From NCBI GenBank assembly GCA_947471745.1, contig CANJKZ010000008.1:2272001-2336000 (forward strand): a DNA stretch of 64,000 bases, written 5' to 3'. This document shows positions 32,855 through 42,500 of the stretch, in pieces. How positions within the stretch are numbered: position 1 is the first letter of the stretch; every line of letters starts with the position of its first letter. The notes beneath the pieces were generated by a model. That model did not search any database and had not been told where the DNA came from. It saw nothing but the letters and a program-made list of their open reading frames with translations. Position numbers and translations under genes: made by a program. This stretch comes from Closterium sp. Naga37s-1. Taxonomy: Eukaryota > Streptophyta > Zygnematophyceae > Desmidiales > Closteriaceae.

Positions 32855-34541
32855 CCTGCTGAAGGAGCGGAATGTAGTACGGCCGCGGCCGCGCAGCGCC
32901 TCCAGAAACAGCAGAGACAGCACCAGTACCCTCAGCTCCAGGGTCTCCAGCTCCAACTCCCGCAGCACCACTTGCGGCAGCACCTCCAGCAGCACCAGTA
33001 CCCTCAGCTCCAGGGTCTCCAGCTCCAACTCCCGCAGCACCACTTGCGGCAGCACCTCCAGCAGCACCAGCTCCAGTAGCACCTCCAGCAGCACCAGGTC
33101 CAGCAGCACCTCCAGCAGTAACAGCTCCAGCACCTCCAGCTCCAACTCCTGCAGCACTACCAGCCCCAGCAGCTCCAGTACCTCCAGTACAAGCACCTCC
33201 GGGACCAGTAGCGCCAGCACCTCCAGCAGCTCCAACACCTCCAGTACGAGCACCTCTAGAACCAGCAGCTCTAGCAGCTCTAGCACCAGCAGAAACTCCA
33301 GCTGCTCCAGCAGCTCCAGCAGCACCTCCAGCAGGTCCAGCAGTACCTCCAGCTGCTCCAGCAGCTCCAGCACCAGCAGCACCTCCAGTGTCTCCAGCAG
33401 CACCTCCAGCGGCGCCAGTACCTCCAGTACGAGCAGCACGGCTACAGCGACGAGCGTACCACTCACGAAGCCCCTATGGAGAGAGTGGCTCCCGCCGTGA
33501 CGAGACACCCGAAGGACCTCCAGACACAGCACGCTCAGGCACAGCACCCCCAGACTCAGCACCCCCAGGCTCAGCACCCCCAGGCTCAGTACGCTCAGGC
33601 TCAGCACCCCCAGGCTCCGCACCCCCAGACTCAGCAACCCCAGGCTCAGCACCCCCAGGCCCCGCACCCACAGGCTCAGCACCCCTAGCAGCACCAGAGT
33701 CAACAGCTACCTCGACCGGCTCGACAGGGTCTACCTGGGACACACCTGAAGGGGCAGGACCCTGAGGGGGGAGGGGGTCTACCGGAGGAGTAACGGGAGC
33801 AAGGAAGAGCGGCGGGGGGGGGAGAGGGGTAGTGCGGTAGGGAAAGAGACAGAAGTAAGAGACCGACTCGTCAAACGTGACGTCCTGAGAGGACAGAACA
33901 CGGCGCGAGGTCGGGTGGTAAAACTGCAACCCAGGCGCGTCAGGGGGGAAGCCAAGGAAAACGCAGGGAACAGCACCAGAGGACAGCTTGTCCGCTGTAG
34001 TATCGCGGACAAAAGCTCGAGATTCCCAGACACGGTACACAGACGCATCACCAACGTTCCCCGTCCTCTGCAGAGTAGGTGTGGTCTCCGGCAAGGAGAC
34101 ACGAGGCTGAAGGTTGGTCTGATGCGCAGCGTACTGAACCGCGAACAGCCACAATAAATGGGGAGCAGCCGCATGGATCATGGACGTGCGAGAGACGTCC
34201 ATGACCATGCCAATGCGGCGCTCAGCAATCCCATTTTGCTGTGGAGAGGCCGGAAGCGTGAACGTCTGGTGGATGCCCTCCGCACGACAGAAAGCCCTCA
34301 CAAGGTCGGAGGAAAACTCACCACCTCTGTCGGAGTGCAGACGTAGAACAGGAAAGTCCGAGCCGAAACTCTCTCTGAGCTGGAGACGAGCAGCGCGGAT
34401 CCAGTCGATCAGCACCTCAGTAACCTCACCCTTGCGACGCAAGGGGAAGACTGTGGTGTAGCGCGAGTAGTCGTCAACGACCAGCAGGAAGTAACGCTCG
34501 TGACCCTGTCCACGGACGCGGGCTGGGCCCCACACGTCCAT
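32855..34541 (-). pseudogene. pol: Copia C integrase and Ala/Gly-rich linker
   Basis: Integrase core: MDVWGPARVRGQGHERYFLLVVDDYSRYT, LHSDRGGEFSS and NGIAERRIG give a DDE triad; then VFLGFPPDAPG and DVTFDESVSYF. The pentad repeats (AEPGGAE) and SRREPLSP follow, with TAG at 33474-33476 in place of the first Gln of QQLREWY. Left of that, Gly/Ala codon repeats fill 32880-33470, including a duplicated 66-bp segment around 32935-33060. The long antisense Ser/Thr frames here are compositional. Confidence 0.85.
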
Positions 34542-34550
34542 GTGGAGAGT

Positions 34551-36689
34551 CTACAGAGGAGCCTCGGTCGGAGGAAACTCAGAGGAGTGAGGAGTGGCGC
34601 GCTGCCGGCCCTCAACACAAGGAACACAGGTAGGGGCAGGCCCCAGAGGAAGGGGAGGGAGGGACTCTGGGAGTCCTGAAACAAGAACACGGGAGGCCAT
34701 ACCTCGAAGACGAGGCAGGGAGGGGTGACCAAGGCGGTGGTGCCAATGAAGAGTCTCGTGTGACAGAGGACGACACAAGCAGGGGGCAGACGCCGAACTA
34801 GACCTGGACGCAGCAGCAAACACCTGACCAGACGCGGTGGCAGGAGGAGAAACACTAGTTAGTGTGTAGAGGCTCGACCCAGGCCGACGGATGAACGTGG
34901 CCAGGTGGCGACCCGTCCGAGAGCAAGTACAGTGGGTCACACGCTGACCTCCCGGGGTGAACTGGTCAACCCACACGTTCTGGAGGTCAGCTCCACTCAC
35001 CAAGTTCGTAGAGAACGAGGGGAGGTGGAGTCCCGACAGTAAGCCCGACGGGGCCGCAGGACACGGTAGAACCGTGGAGGAGTGCGCAAGGACTGGGCCC
35101 CCAGAGGGGTCAGCCAAGGAGACAGCAACTGGCCGACTTAGCGGCGTGAGTGTGGTGCTGTCGCGAAAGAAAGAGCGCGAAGCACCTGAGTCAAGTGTGA
35201 AGATGTGTAGGGCCTCAGTAGGTGCAGTACCAGAGAGAGCAGACTCACCAGCACCTGAAGCAGCAGACTCACTAGCACCTGGAGCGGCAGACTCACTAGC
35301 ACCTGGAGCAGCAGACTCACTAGCACGTAGAGCAGCAGCCTCAATGCCCGGGTCGGGCGGAACACACAGGTAACAGTCACCCTCAGCACTATCAGTCACA
35401 GCATACATGGCAGCAAGGATAGCATCGAAATCAAGATCAAAGATAGCAACATTCTGCTTCAGCAGATCACCCCAGCGGGGGAGCTCAGCGCCGTCAGGAA
35501 ACTGTGCACACCAGGCGTCAGTCAGGCGACCGAAGCAGCGCTGCGAAGTGTGCTGCCCACCGCACGTCTCTCCACGGCGCCCGCCTGTGCGAAGAACGTA
35601 AGTGCAGGGACCAACACCCCCAGCCCTCCCACGCCCAGTGTACCACTCACGAAGCTGCAGGGGCGAAAGGGTCTCACGGGAACGCGGCTGCTGCTGGCGC
35701 TGGCTACCGCCAAAGCCTCCACGCTGTGCGGTACCTCCTCGGGCAGCACCACCACCGCCTCCACCTCCACCGCCGCTGCCGCTGCCTCCACCACCTCCAC
35801 TGCCGCCCCCACTCCCGCCACCACCCCCACTGCCACCACCACCCCCTCCGCCCCCTCCACCGCCTCCACCGCCGCCCCCTCCGTCCCCTCCACCACCCCT
35901 GCCCCCCTTGCCCTTGCTGTTGCGGTGCCTCCCACTAGAAGCAGACGCAGCCCCGACCTCCTCAGTGCCAACGAGGTCGACAGCAGCAGCAGAAGCAACA
36001 GAGGGGAGAAGGGGGACGGGGGAGCACCCCTCAAAGAAAGGGGCGCGGGGGTTGCCGCGAGAAGCACCTACAGCAACAATACTCTTCTCTGCTGTAGTAA
36101 GGCGCTCCTCAAGCAGGTCGACGGTGAGCTCAGTGGGGCAAAGGGAGAGAAAGTGGTCCCTGACTGAAGAGAGAGAGTCAGGGAGATGGGTGACTAGGTA
36201 GTAGAGAGTGATGTACATGGGGGGGGGGTTCTTGGCACAGAACTCAGTGGGAAGCACAGCGCGGTAGCGGGTGTCACTAGTGCGGAGGTGAGTAATGAGG
36301 TCAGCGACTGTGGCAAAGGCAGCAAGGTCAGGGAACAGGTATGGCAGCATGAGGCGGCTGAGAGCAGCAGTGGCAGGGGAGGAGTAGCGCGCGACAACAG
36401 CGTCATACAAAGACTTCGCAGTCTTGTACTGGCCAAAGTGCGCGCGCTCAGCAGACGGCAGGTGACTACGAACAGCAAGACGAGCAACAGCGTCACGAGT
36501 AGTCCACTGCGAGCGAACTGTACTGTCAGCAGTGGCAGCAGATGCAGGAGAGACACCGGACGTGTGATCGAACAAGGAGACTCCGTCCTTGGAGTCGCAC
36601 TGGAGAAACAGCTGTAGGTCGTCTACCCACACCTCGAAGTCAACAGCACGACCCTCAGCATCAAAGGTAAGAACAATAGGACTAGCCAT
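34551..36689 (-). pseudogene. gag-pol: Copia C gag and protease
   Basis: The best-preserved gag of the family, 712 codons in one frame. It starts MASPIVLTFDAEGRAV and contains DDLQLFLQCDSKDGVSLFDH and RTSDTRYRAVLPTEF. A Gly-rich tract precedes SPLQLREWYTGRGR and a widened knuckle (C-x13-C-x3-H-x4-C, ending TCGGQHTSQRC). Protease is LDSGASRSFF; pre-integrase is HHRLGHPS ... CVPC. It ends at TAG 34551-34553, directly before TLHMDVWG, where copies A and B read Gln. Confidence 0.9.
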
Positions 36690-37479
36690 AGCGGCAGTAG
36701 CAGCAGTAGCAGCAGAAGCAGCAGTAGCAATAGAAGCAGCAGTAGCAGCAGAAGCAGCAGGGTAGTGCGGCTCAGTAGGGCGGCGCGGCTCGGTTGGGCG
36801 GCGCGGCTCGGCTGGGCGGCGCGGCTCGGCTGGGCGGCGTGGGTGCTTACCAGGGGCGGGTGCAGAGCAGGGCCGCAGCTGGCGATTAGGTCAGGGCCGC
36901 GGTTGGGGCGGCAGCAGGGCAGGGCCAAGACTGGGCGGCGGTAGAGCAAGGCCGCGACTGGGGCGGCTGCAAGGCAGGGCCGCGACCGGTGCTGCAGGCG
37001 TGACGGCGGCTGCAGGGTGGGGCGCGACAGTGGGGGCCGCGACGGTGGCGGCGATTAGGTCAGGGGCCGCGACGGGCAGAGGCAGGGCAGGGCCGCGACG
37101 TAGGGCGGCAGGAGAGGGCCGCGACTGGCGGCAAAGCAGGGCCGCGACTGGCGGCAAGCAGAGCCGCGACGAGCGGCAAGCAGGGCTGCGACGGGTAGAG
37201 GCGCGCAACGGGCAGGGGCGCGCGACGGGCAGAGGCGCGTGACGGGCAGGGCCGCGACGGGCAGAGGCGCGCGACGGGCATGGCCGCGACGAGCAGAGGC
37301 GCGTGACGGGCAGGGCCGCGACGGGCGGCAGGCAGGGTCACGACTAGCGCGACAGCAGGGCAAAGGCGCCCAACCGCGCAGGAGAGGCAGGCACGACAGC
37401 GCGCTTCGGGCAGGCTAAACAGTTTCAGTGGTGGGCCCTAAAAAAACGTTCCCACGGAGGGAACCTGCTCAGAATACCA
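36690..37479 (-). repeat. Copia C leader: AGC-rich and GC-rich repeats, stem-loop, primer site
   Basis: Next to gag is a (AGC)n-like stretch (36692-36765), then GGGCGGCGCGGCTCG units, then GGGCAGGGCCGCGAC units to about 37400. At 37448-37464 the minus strand has the hairpin GTTCCC / GGGAAC, and next to the LTR the primer site TGGTATTCTGAGCAGG. No gene is seen. Confidence 0.75.
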
Positions 37480-37609
37480 TGTCAGAATAAGAACGAAGGA
37501 ATGATTGACTAGCAAGCAGTTTGGGTACAAGTAGGAAACCTAGAAATGTTGTACCCTATATGAAATACCCCACTACATCCTACACAGACTATATCATATA
37601 TGTTTGACA
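37480..37609 (-). repeat. Copia C 5' LTR (130 bp)
   Basis: Minus strand TGTCAAACATATATGATATAG ... TTATTCTGACA. It is close to the LTR at 51685-51815 (copy D 3' LTR). Confidence 0.9.
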
Positions 37610-37943
37610 GAGCGGAGGTAGCAGTCGTGTCGCCAGCAGCGCCAGTAGTCCGGAGGCTACAATCTCCGGTAGTCGCCAGTCGCCCGTGGGTCAGTTGCTC
37701 CAGCCGCTCGGCGTAGCCGCGGAGCCAGTTACTCCTGTAGTCCGGGCCATTGCTTCGGTAGCCACTGAGCCAGCCGCTTCTGTGTGTCTGCAGATTCCGC
37801 CGTCGCCTCCCATCTCCTCTCCTCTCACAGTCCCTCCTCCTCCTCACTTGCCCTCCGTGACTACCTCTAGTTTTACTTTTGCTTGTGAACTATTTTGTGA
37901 CTGCTTGCTCTCCTGATTATACCCCACTTTGACTATGGGGGTG
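37610..37943 (+). repeat. 3' end of another copia (internal tail and polypurine tract)
   Basis: No convincing coding region. The last ~80 bp (GACTGCTTGCTCTC ... CCCCACTTTGACTATGGGGGTG) match the tail preceding the copy B and D 3' LTRs. The preceding part is Pro/Ser-rich in one frame and not assignable. Confidence 0.6.
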
Positions 37944-38084
37944 TGTCAGAATGTTATATTTCTCTAGTCTGCAGTGGGGTACTCTATAATGAGTACAGCC
38001 CTGTTAGGGTTTGCTATATGTACTCAACTGCCTGCTAGTGAAACCCCTCTTCTCTGTTTCATTTGTTCCTTCACCATTCTAACA
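37944..38084 (+). repeat. Copia LTR flanked by both a 3' tail and a primer site (141 bp)
   Basis: TGTCAGAATGTTATATT ... ACCATTCTAACA. It is preceded by the polypurine tract TATGGGGGTG and followed by the primer site TGGTATTCTGAGCAGG and the hairpin GTTCCC-TCGT-GGGAAC (38100-38115). Its sequence differs clearly from the copy D 3' LTR. Confidence 0.85.
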
Positions 38085-38702
38085 TGGTATTCTGAGCAGG
38101 TTCCCTCGTGGGAACGTTTTTTAGGGCCCACCACGATTAAAACTTTTTTGTCCTGCCCTGCCCGAAGCGCGCCTCGCGTCTGCCTCACCTGCGCCGTCGC
38201 GCGCCCTGCCCTACTGCCGCCCGTAGCGGCACTGCCCTAACGGTCCGTCGCGGCCCTGACCTAGCCGCCCGTCGCGGCCCTGCCCTACGCGCGCGCTCAC
38301 GCACCCGCCTTACCCGCCTGCCCTACCTGCAGCCGCCGTCGCGCGCCTGCCCTGCCCTGCTGCCCGTCGCGGCCCAACTCTCCATGCCCGTTGCGGCCCT
38401 GCCTAACCCGCCCGTCGCGGACCTGCCCGACCCGCCAGTCGCGGCCCTGCCCTACCAGCTGTAGCGGCCCTGCCCTGCCCGCCCTTCGAGCACCTGCAGC
38501 CGCCAGTCGAGCGCCTGCCCTACCCGCCGCCACTCGCGCGCCTGCCCTACACGCCGCCGGTGGCACCTGCCCTACCCGCCCCTGGTGAGCACCTGCCCTA
38601 CCCGCGCTGCCCAGCACCGTCGGGCGACGTTTTAGGGTTTGCCTGAGTTCGCTTCCAGCACGCCTGAGCTCGCTTACCGCACACCTGAGTTCGCTTCCGA
38701 CG
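38085..38702 (+). repeat. Copia leader ending in a 42-bp minisatellite
   Basis: GC-rich units of TGCCCTACCCGCC type fill 38150-38630. From about 38640 a minisatellite begins (GCCTGAGTTCGCTTCC..., half-unit about 21 bp). It is interrupted at 38702 by the DNMT element and resumes at 46074. No gene is seen before the insertion. Confidence 0.75.
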
Positions 38703-39079
38703 TGTCATGCTTTTATACTTAGTATAGATATAATAAGATAGGTGCATGACATTGTGAAGGAGCGTAATAGACTGTAGAGAAGTAAGGGGGAAAAGGGGAA
38801 TGCTCGAGCGGGAACACAAAGCGAGCCGTGCGAAAGCACCGTTGCTCGGCAACGGTAACCACCGCTCACAATTACTTAAGCAGTAGCGCAAGTAGGGGAT
38901 CTTTGCTTGCGAGTTTGTTTTCACACTAAGCTACAATTCAGGCTGGCGAAACCCCTAGCACCTAGCACGAGTGGAGCCAATCCTAGCAAGCACGATCTGA
39001 GCCAAGGAAGAGCAGTGAGTCTGCCGAGCTCAGCCCCCAGTGGAAGCAATCTCCTCTCAGAGAGTAGAGGAGCTTTTAA
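38703..39079 (+). repeat. Split direct repeat A1 (377 bp)
   Basis: It starts TGTCATGCTTTTATACT and ends GAGGAGCTTTTAA. It includes an AT-rich TATAATAAGATAGG stretch that could serve as a promoter, and a perfect 8-bp hairpin ACCGTTGC-TCG-GCAACGGT at 38838-38856. Identical by eye to 45523-45899. Confidence 0.92.
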
Positions 39080-39112
39080 CAAACTCGCAAGGAAAGGCTA
39101 GCGTAAGAAGCA
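39080..39112 (+). other. Short leader between A1 and the first ATG
   Basis: Thirty-three bases (CAAACTCGCAAGGAAAGG...). I see no match to TGGTATCAGAGC, so a usual initiator-Met primer site is lacking. Confidence 0.6.
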
Positions 39113-39493
39113 ATGACCGACGAGTTTCGACTCAACTCTAGACTGAGTTACGCCAGAGAAAGCCAGCAAGCAACGCCCAGCTGGAGAGCGCAACCGAGGG
39201 TAGTGACGACGGGCGACGGACAGACCGCCGATCGCCAAAGCCCGCGGCTAACTCCCCTGTCGTATGGAAGCCGACACCAGAGAGCGCGAGAAGCAGTACG
39301 CGAAATGGAGGAGAAGCGATACATTAGTTCGGATCCAGGAGGAACCCCGATCAACCCGCGATGGGCGAGCGAAGCAAGAGCGCGGTGGGAGACCAGATAC
39401 GAAACCCGGTCGCCGAGGACGATGCCGGGAATGAGAAGGCAAGCCGGAGAAGAGAAGGAGGAGTGGGCTCAGCGGAACGACAGCGGGGGATAG
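39113..39493 (+). CDS. Upstream Gag segment, in frame with the polyprotein across one TAG
   Basis: 126 codons, MTDEFRLNSRLSYARES..., rich in Arg, Glu and Gln, with no recognised domain. It ends with TAG at 39491-39493. The polyprotein frame is the same and its first ATG lies only 24 bp further, with no other stop between. This may be the true N-terminus of Gag, read by suppression of the amber codon, or cut off by a mutation, or a separate leader peptide. The sequence does not decide. Confidence 0.55.
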   Translation: MTDEFRLNSRLSYARESQQATPSWRAQPRVVTTGDGQTADRQSPRLTPLSYGSRHQRAREAVREMEEKRYISSDPGGTPINPRWASEARARWETRYETRSPRTMPGMRRQAGEEKEEWAQRNDSGG

Positions 39494-39517
39494 CTGACCC
39501 CGCGAGACCGCGCGCTG

Positions 39518-42500
39518 ATGGAAAGCAGAGTCGCGATCCCGACGGACGCACGGCCTCGCCCAGAATCTCCCAAGGCACATCGCTGGACCACCGCCGGACT
39601 GCCCAAGATCGAAGTTGCCGAGCGATTCACAGGAATTCCAGGAGTGGGACCGTCGCTGAAAAACTACCTTATGCAGCTGGAAACGGTCAAGTACTGTTGG
39701 GAGAGAGACGGCATGGATCCCGGTGAGTTCTTCAGACGCATGGTGGTGACGCTCTCGGGAGAAGCGGAGACCTACTATCGGATGGTGCGTCAGGAGATAC
39801 TGGAGGAAGCAGAATGCCAAGAAATAGAGAACCCGACGGCGAGGTTCCTAGAGATGCTGAAAAAAGAGTTCCTGGGGCAAACCAAATCGCGAGTAGAGGA
39901 GTTCCGCGAGTTCCGCCGGAAGAAGGACGAGTCCCTGTTCGCGTACTACTGCCGGCTGAAAGAGTTGGCCGACGACCTGGAGTGTAAGGAGGAGAGACTG
40001 CTGGTGCGCAAGTTCGTGCGCGGATTGGACGAGGAGCTGAAGGGGGTGGTGCGCAACAACGTGTACGGAATTGGAGCTGACATTATACTGAAGGAGGTGT
40101 ATGGGTTGGCGAAGAGGACAGAACATGCGCAACGCCTGCTTGACCTCGAGGACGGAGAGACGCGGACGAAGCCCAAAACGACCTGGGCGGCAGCCGCGAT
40201 GCTGGAGCCAGAGCAAGCCGCGGTGAGCCGCCCAGACAGCAGGAGATGCCACGAATGCGGAGACGCGGGACACCTGAAGCGGGATTGCCCGAAAGCTCCC
40301 ACCTGCGAGAATTGCGGAAAGCGGGGGCACAAAAGGGCGGAGTGCTACAGCAGGAAGAGAGAAGAGGGGCCGGAGACAAGGGAAGGGCTGCAAGCAGAGA
40401 TCAAGCGGTTGCAGCTGAAGCTGGAAGGAAGGGGGACCTCCACGCACAAGGAGAGAGCCATGCTGGCATACGAGGAAGTGGAAGGAGTAGAGGAGGAAGA
40501 GGAAGAATACATCAAAGAGTACTCCTGCATGGCTTACCCACGCGAAAGAGACGAGATAGACCTGAGGCCCCGAAACCCAACGACGCAAGAGAGTGGCACG
40601 ACGGCAGAGAGAAGCCGGCGATACGAGCGGGCGGGGGGAGGCAGCGGAACGGGGATGCGCAGGCACCCAAACGAGCAGCTGGTCTGCCAAGCCTCCGTCC
40701 TCATAGCCGACAAGGGCAGCCTGACGGTAGGAGGCCTGCCCGTGGGGCAGGCCATCATAGATACCGGAGCCCACCACGTTCTGATCGGCAAGGGCCTGGC
40801 GAAGCAGCTGAAGCTGGATCTACCAGGACGCATGGTAGAGAGAGGTATTCTTCTGATGACCGCCGAAGGGGGGGAGCCGAAATGGATGCCACGCACCCGC
40901 ACGCCCATTGAGGTGGTACTGCTGCCAGGGACAGAGAAAGAGTGTTGCATCAGGCTCAACTACGGGGTCTCGGAGTCAGAGGACTATGACATACTGGTGG
41001 GCATGGAGCTCCTCTACAGGGTGGGGGCCACCATATGCACTTGGCAAGAAAAGGTTCTCTACAGAGTGCATTACTGGGACCCAGAGAGCTCGGTCGGCAC
41101 TCTACCGGTGAAATTCGTAAGGCAGGAGCCGAGGGAGGCGTACCAGGCGCAGAGGAAGGACCTGTCGGAGGAGCTAGACGACTGGAGCTGGGAGCAGTAC
41201 GCAGAGGAGTACGAGGGCAGGACCGAAAGGAGAGCGAGAGGGGAAGATCCGCCCTCCTTGAAGGAAAGGGTGAGCAGAGTGTGGGCAGTGGAGAGTGCCC
41301 TCTGTGTACTGGAGCTGTATGGAGGCATCGGGACGGGCTTGGCGGCGGCACTAAAGGCGGGCTGCTTCGTCCGGAAGTGGGTACATGTGGAGAAAGACCC
41401 AGTGGTCCGGAGGATGGCCAGGCATCACGCCTTGAAGCTGCTAGAAGACTACCCCCAGCAGATGTTAAGTACAGCCATCCCCGCAGAAGATGAAGCCTCC
41501 GTGGATGACGTGAGGGATATCACCGAGGAGCAGCTGGAGAGATGGGGGCAAGTGGATCTAGTGGTGGCCGGATGGGAGTGCCAGGGGTACTCCCGTGTGG
41601 GGGAAGGAAGAGGGATGGAGGACCCACGGGGTGCTTCCTTCAGGGATCTGCAGAAGGTGCTGGAGATGATACAAAGGAAGCAAGGAGAGGTAATCTACAT
41701 CCTGGAGAATGTAGACCTGGCGGAGGACAGGAGGGAGCCCGTGAAGCTAGCCTTTGCAGAGATAGAGGCGGCAGTGGGAAGAGGGGTGGCAGTGGACGCC
41801 GCCCAGCTAGGATCCAGGGCGCATCGGCCCAGGAGATACTGGCAGAACGGGGTGTCAGAAGCTAGCCTGAGACACTCCCTGGCCCAGATGCAGCGCCCGG
41901 AACCAAGGCTGGTGAGCGATATCCTGGGGCCTAACAGACTGCCGGCGCCCGTCAAGATCCCAGACCATCCTTCACAGTACCAATGCAATGAGCCCGGAAA
42001 GCCACGGCAGGCGCTGCCCACCCTGGTCGCGTACGAAGGATCCTGGGGTTTCCGCATGGAGGGAGATCTCCCAGGGCCAGGAATGATCTACGACGTCAGA
42101 GCCGGGAAATGGGAAGAGCCGACTGCACGGGAAAGGGAAGCAGCCATGGGGCACAGGTGGGACGCCACGGCACATCCGAGAGTGACAGAGAAGCAGAGAA
42201 GAGCGGCGATAGGGAGGGCGATGGACCTCAACGTCATGAGCTGGCTGATTGAGACGATTTGCATGCACCTCAAGATGAAAGACATTCAAAGGGAGATAGA
42301 GATAAGCGTGAGATACCAGGAGGACTTGGAAGTGGAGAGGGGAAAAAGGCAGCTGCAAGCCATGGAGGAGCAGCAGGAAGAAAGGATCAGAGAAGGCTGG
42401 GCATGCATGGCCATGGAATGCGAAGGAGGAGAGAAGAGAGAGGAAGAGGCTGAGGAGGAGACGAAGGCAGGAGCAGTGAAAGAAAGGGAGAGGACACCAG

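Larger units (their letters stand above)
31008..37609 (-). mobile_element. Copia copy C (3'-truncated, carries a solo Copia-2 LTR)
   Basis: Minus-strand member of the A-E family with 5' LTR at 37480-37609. It is truncated within RT just after YELHSLD at about 31008, where it abuts the chromovirus. A Copia-2 solo LTR interrupts its linker. Counting the 834 bp of LTR plus duplication (a multiple of three), gag to RT stays in one frame, broken by TAG codons at Gln positions (34551-34553 and 33474-33476). Confidence 0.9.

Noticed and set aside
32826..33500. Plus-strand Ser/Thr-rich frame of 224 codons
   Set aside because: Antisense to the copia C Ala/Gly linker; compositional shadow.
39248..40777. 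Minus-strand frames of up to 309 codons opposite the DNMT polyprotein
   Set aside because: They overlap the conserved Gag/protease on the plus strand and show no domain.
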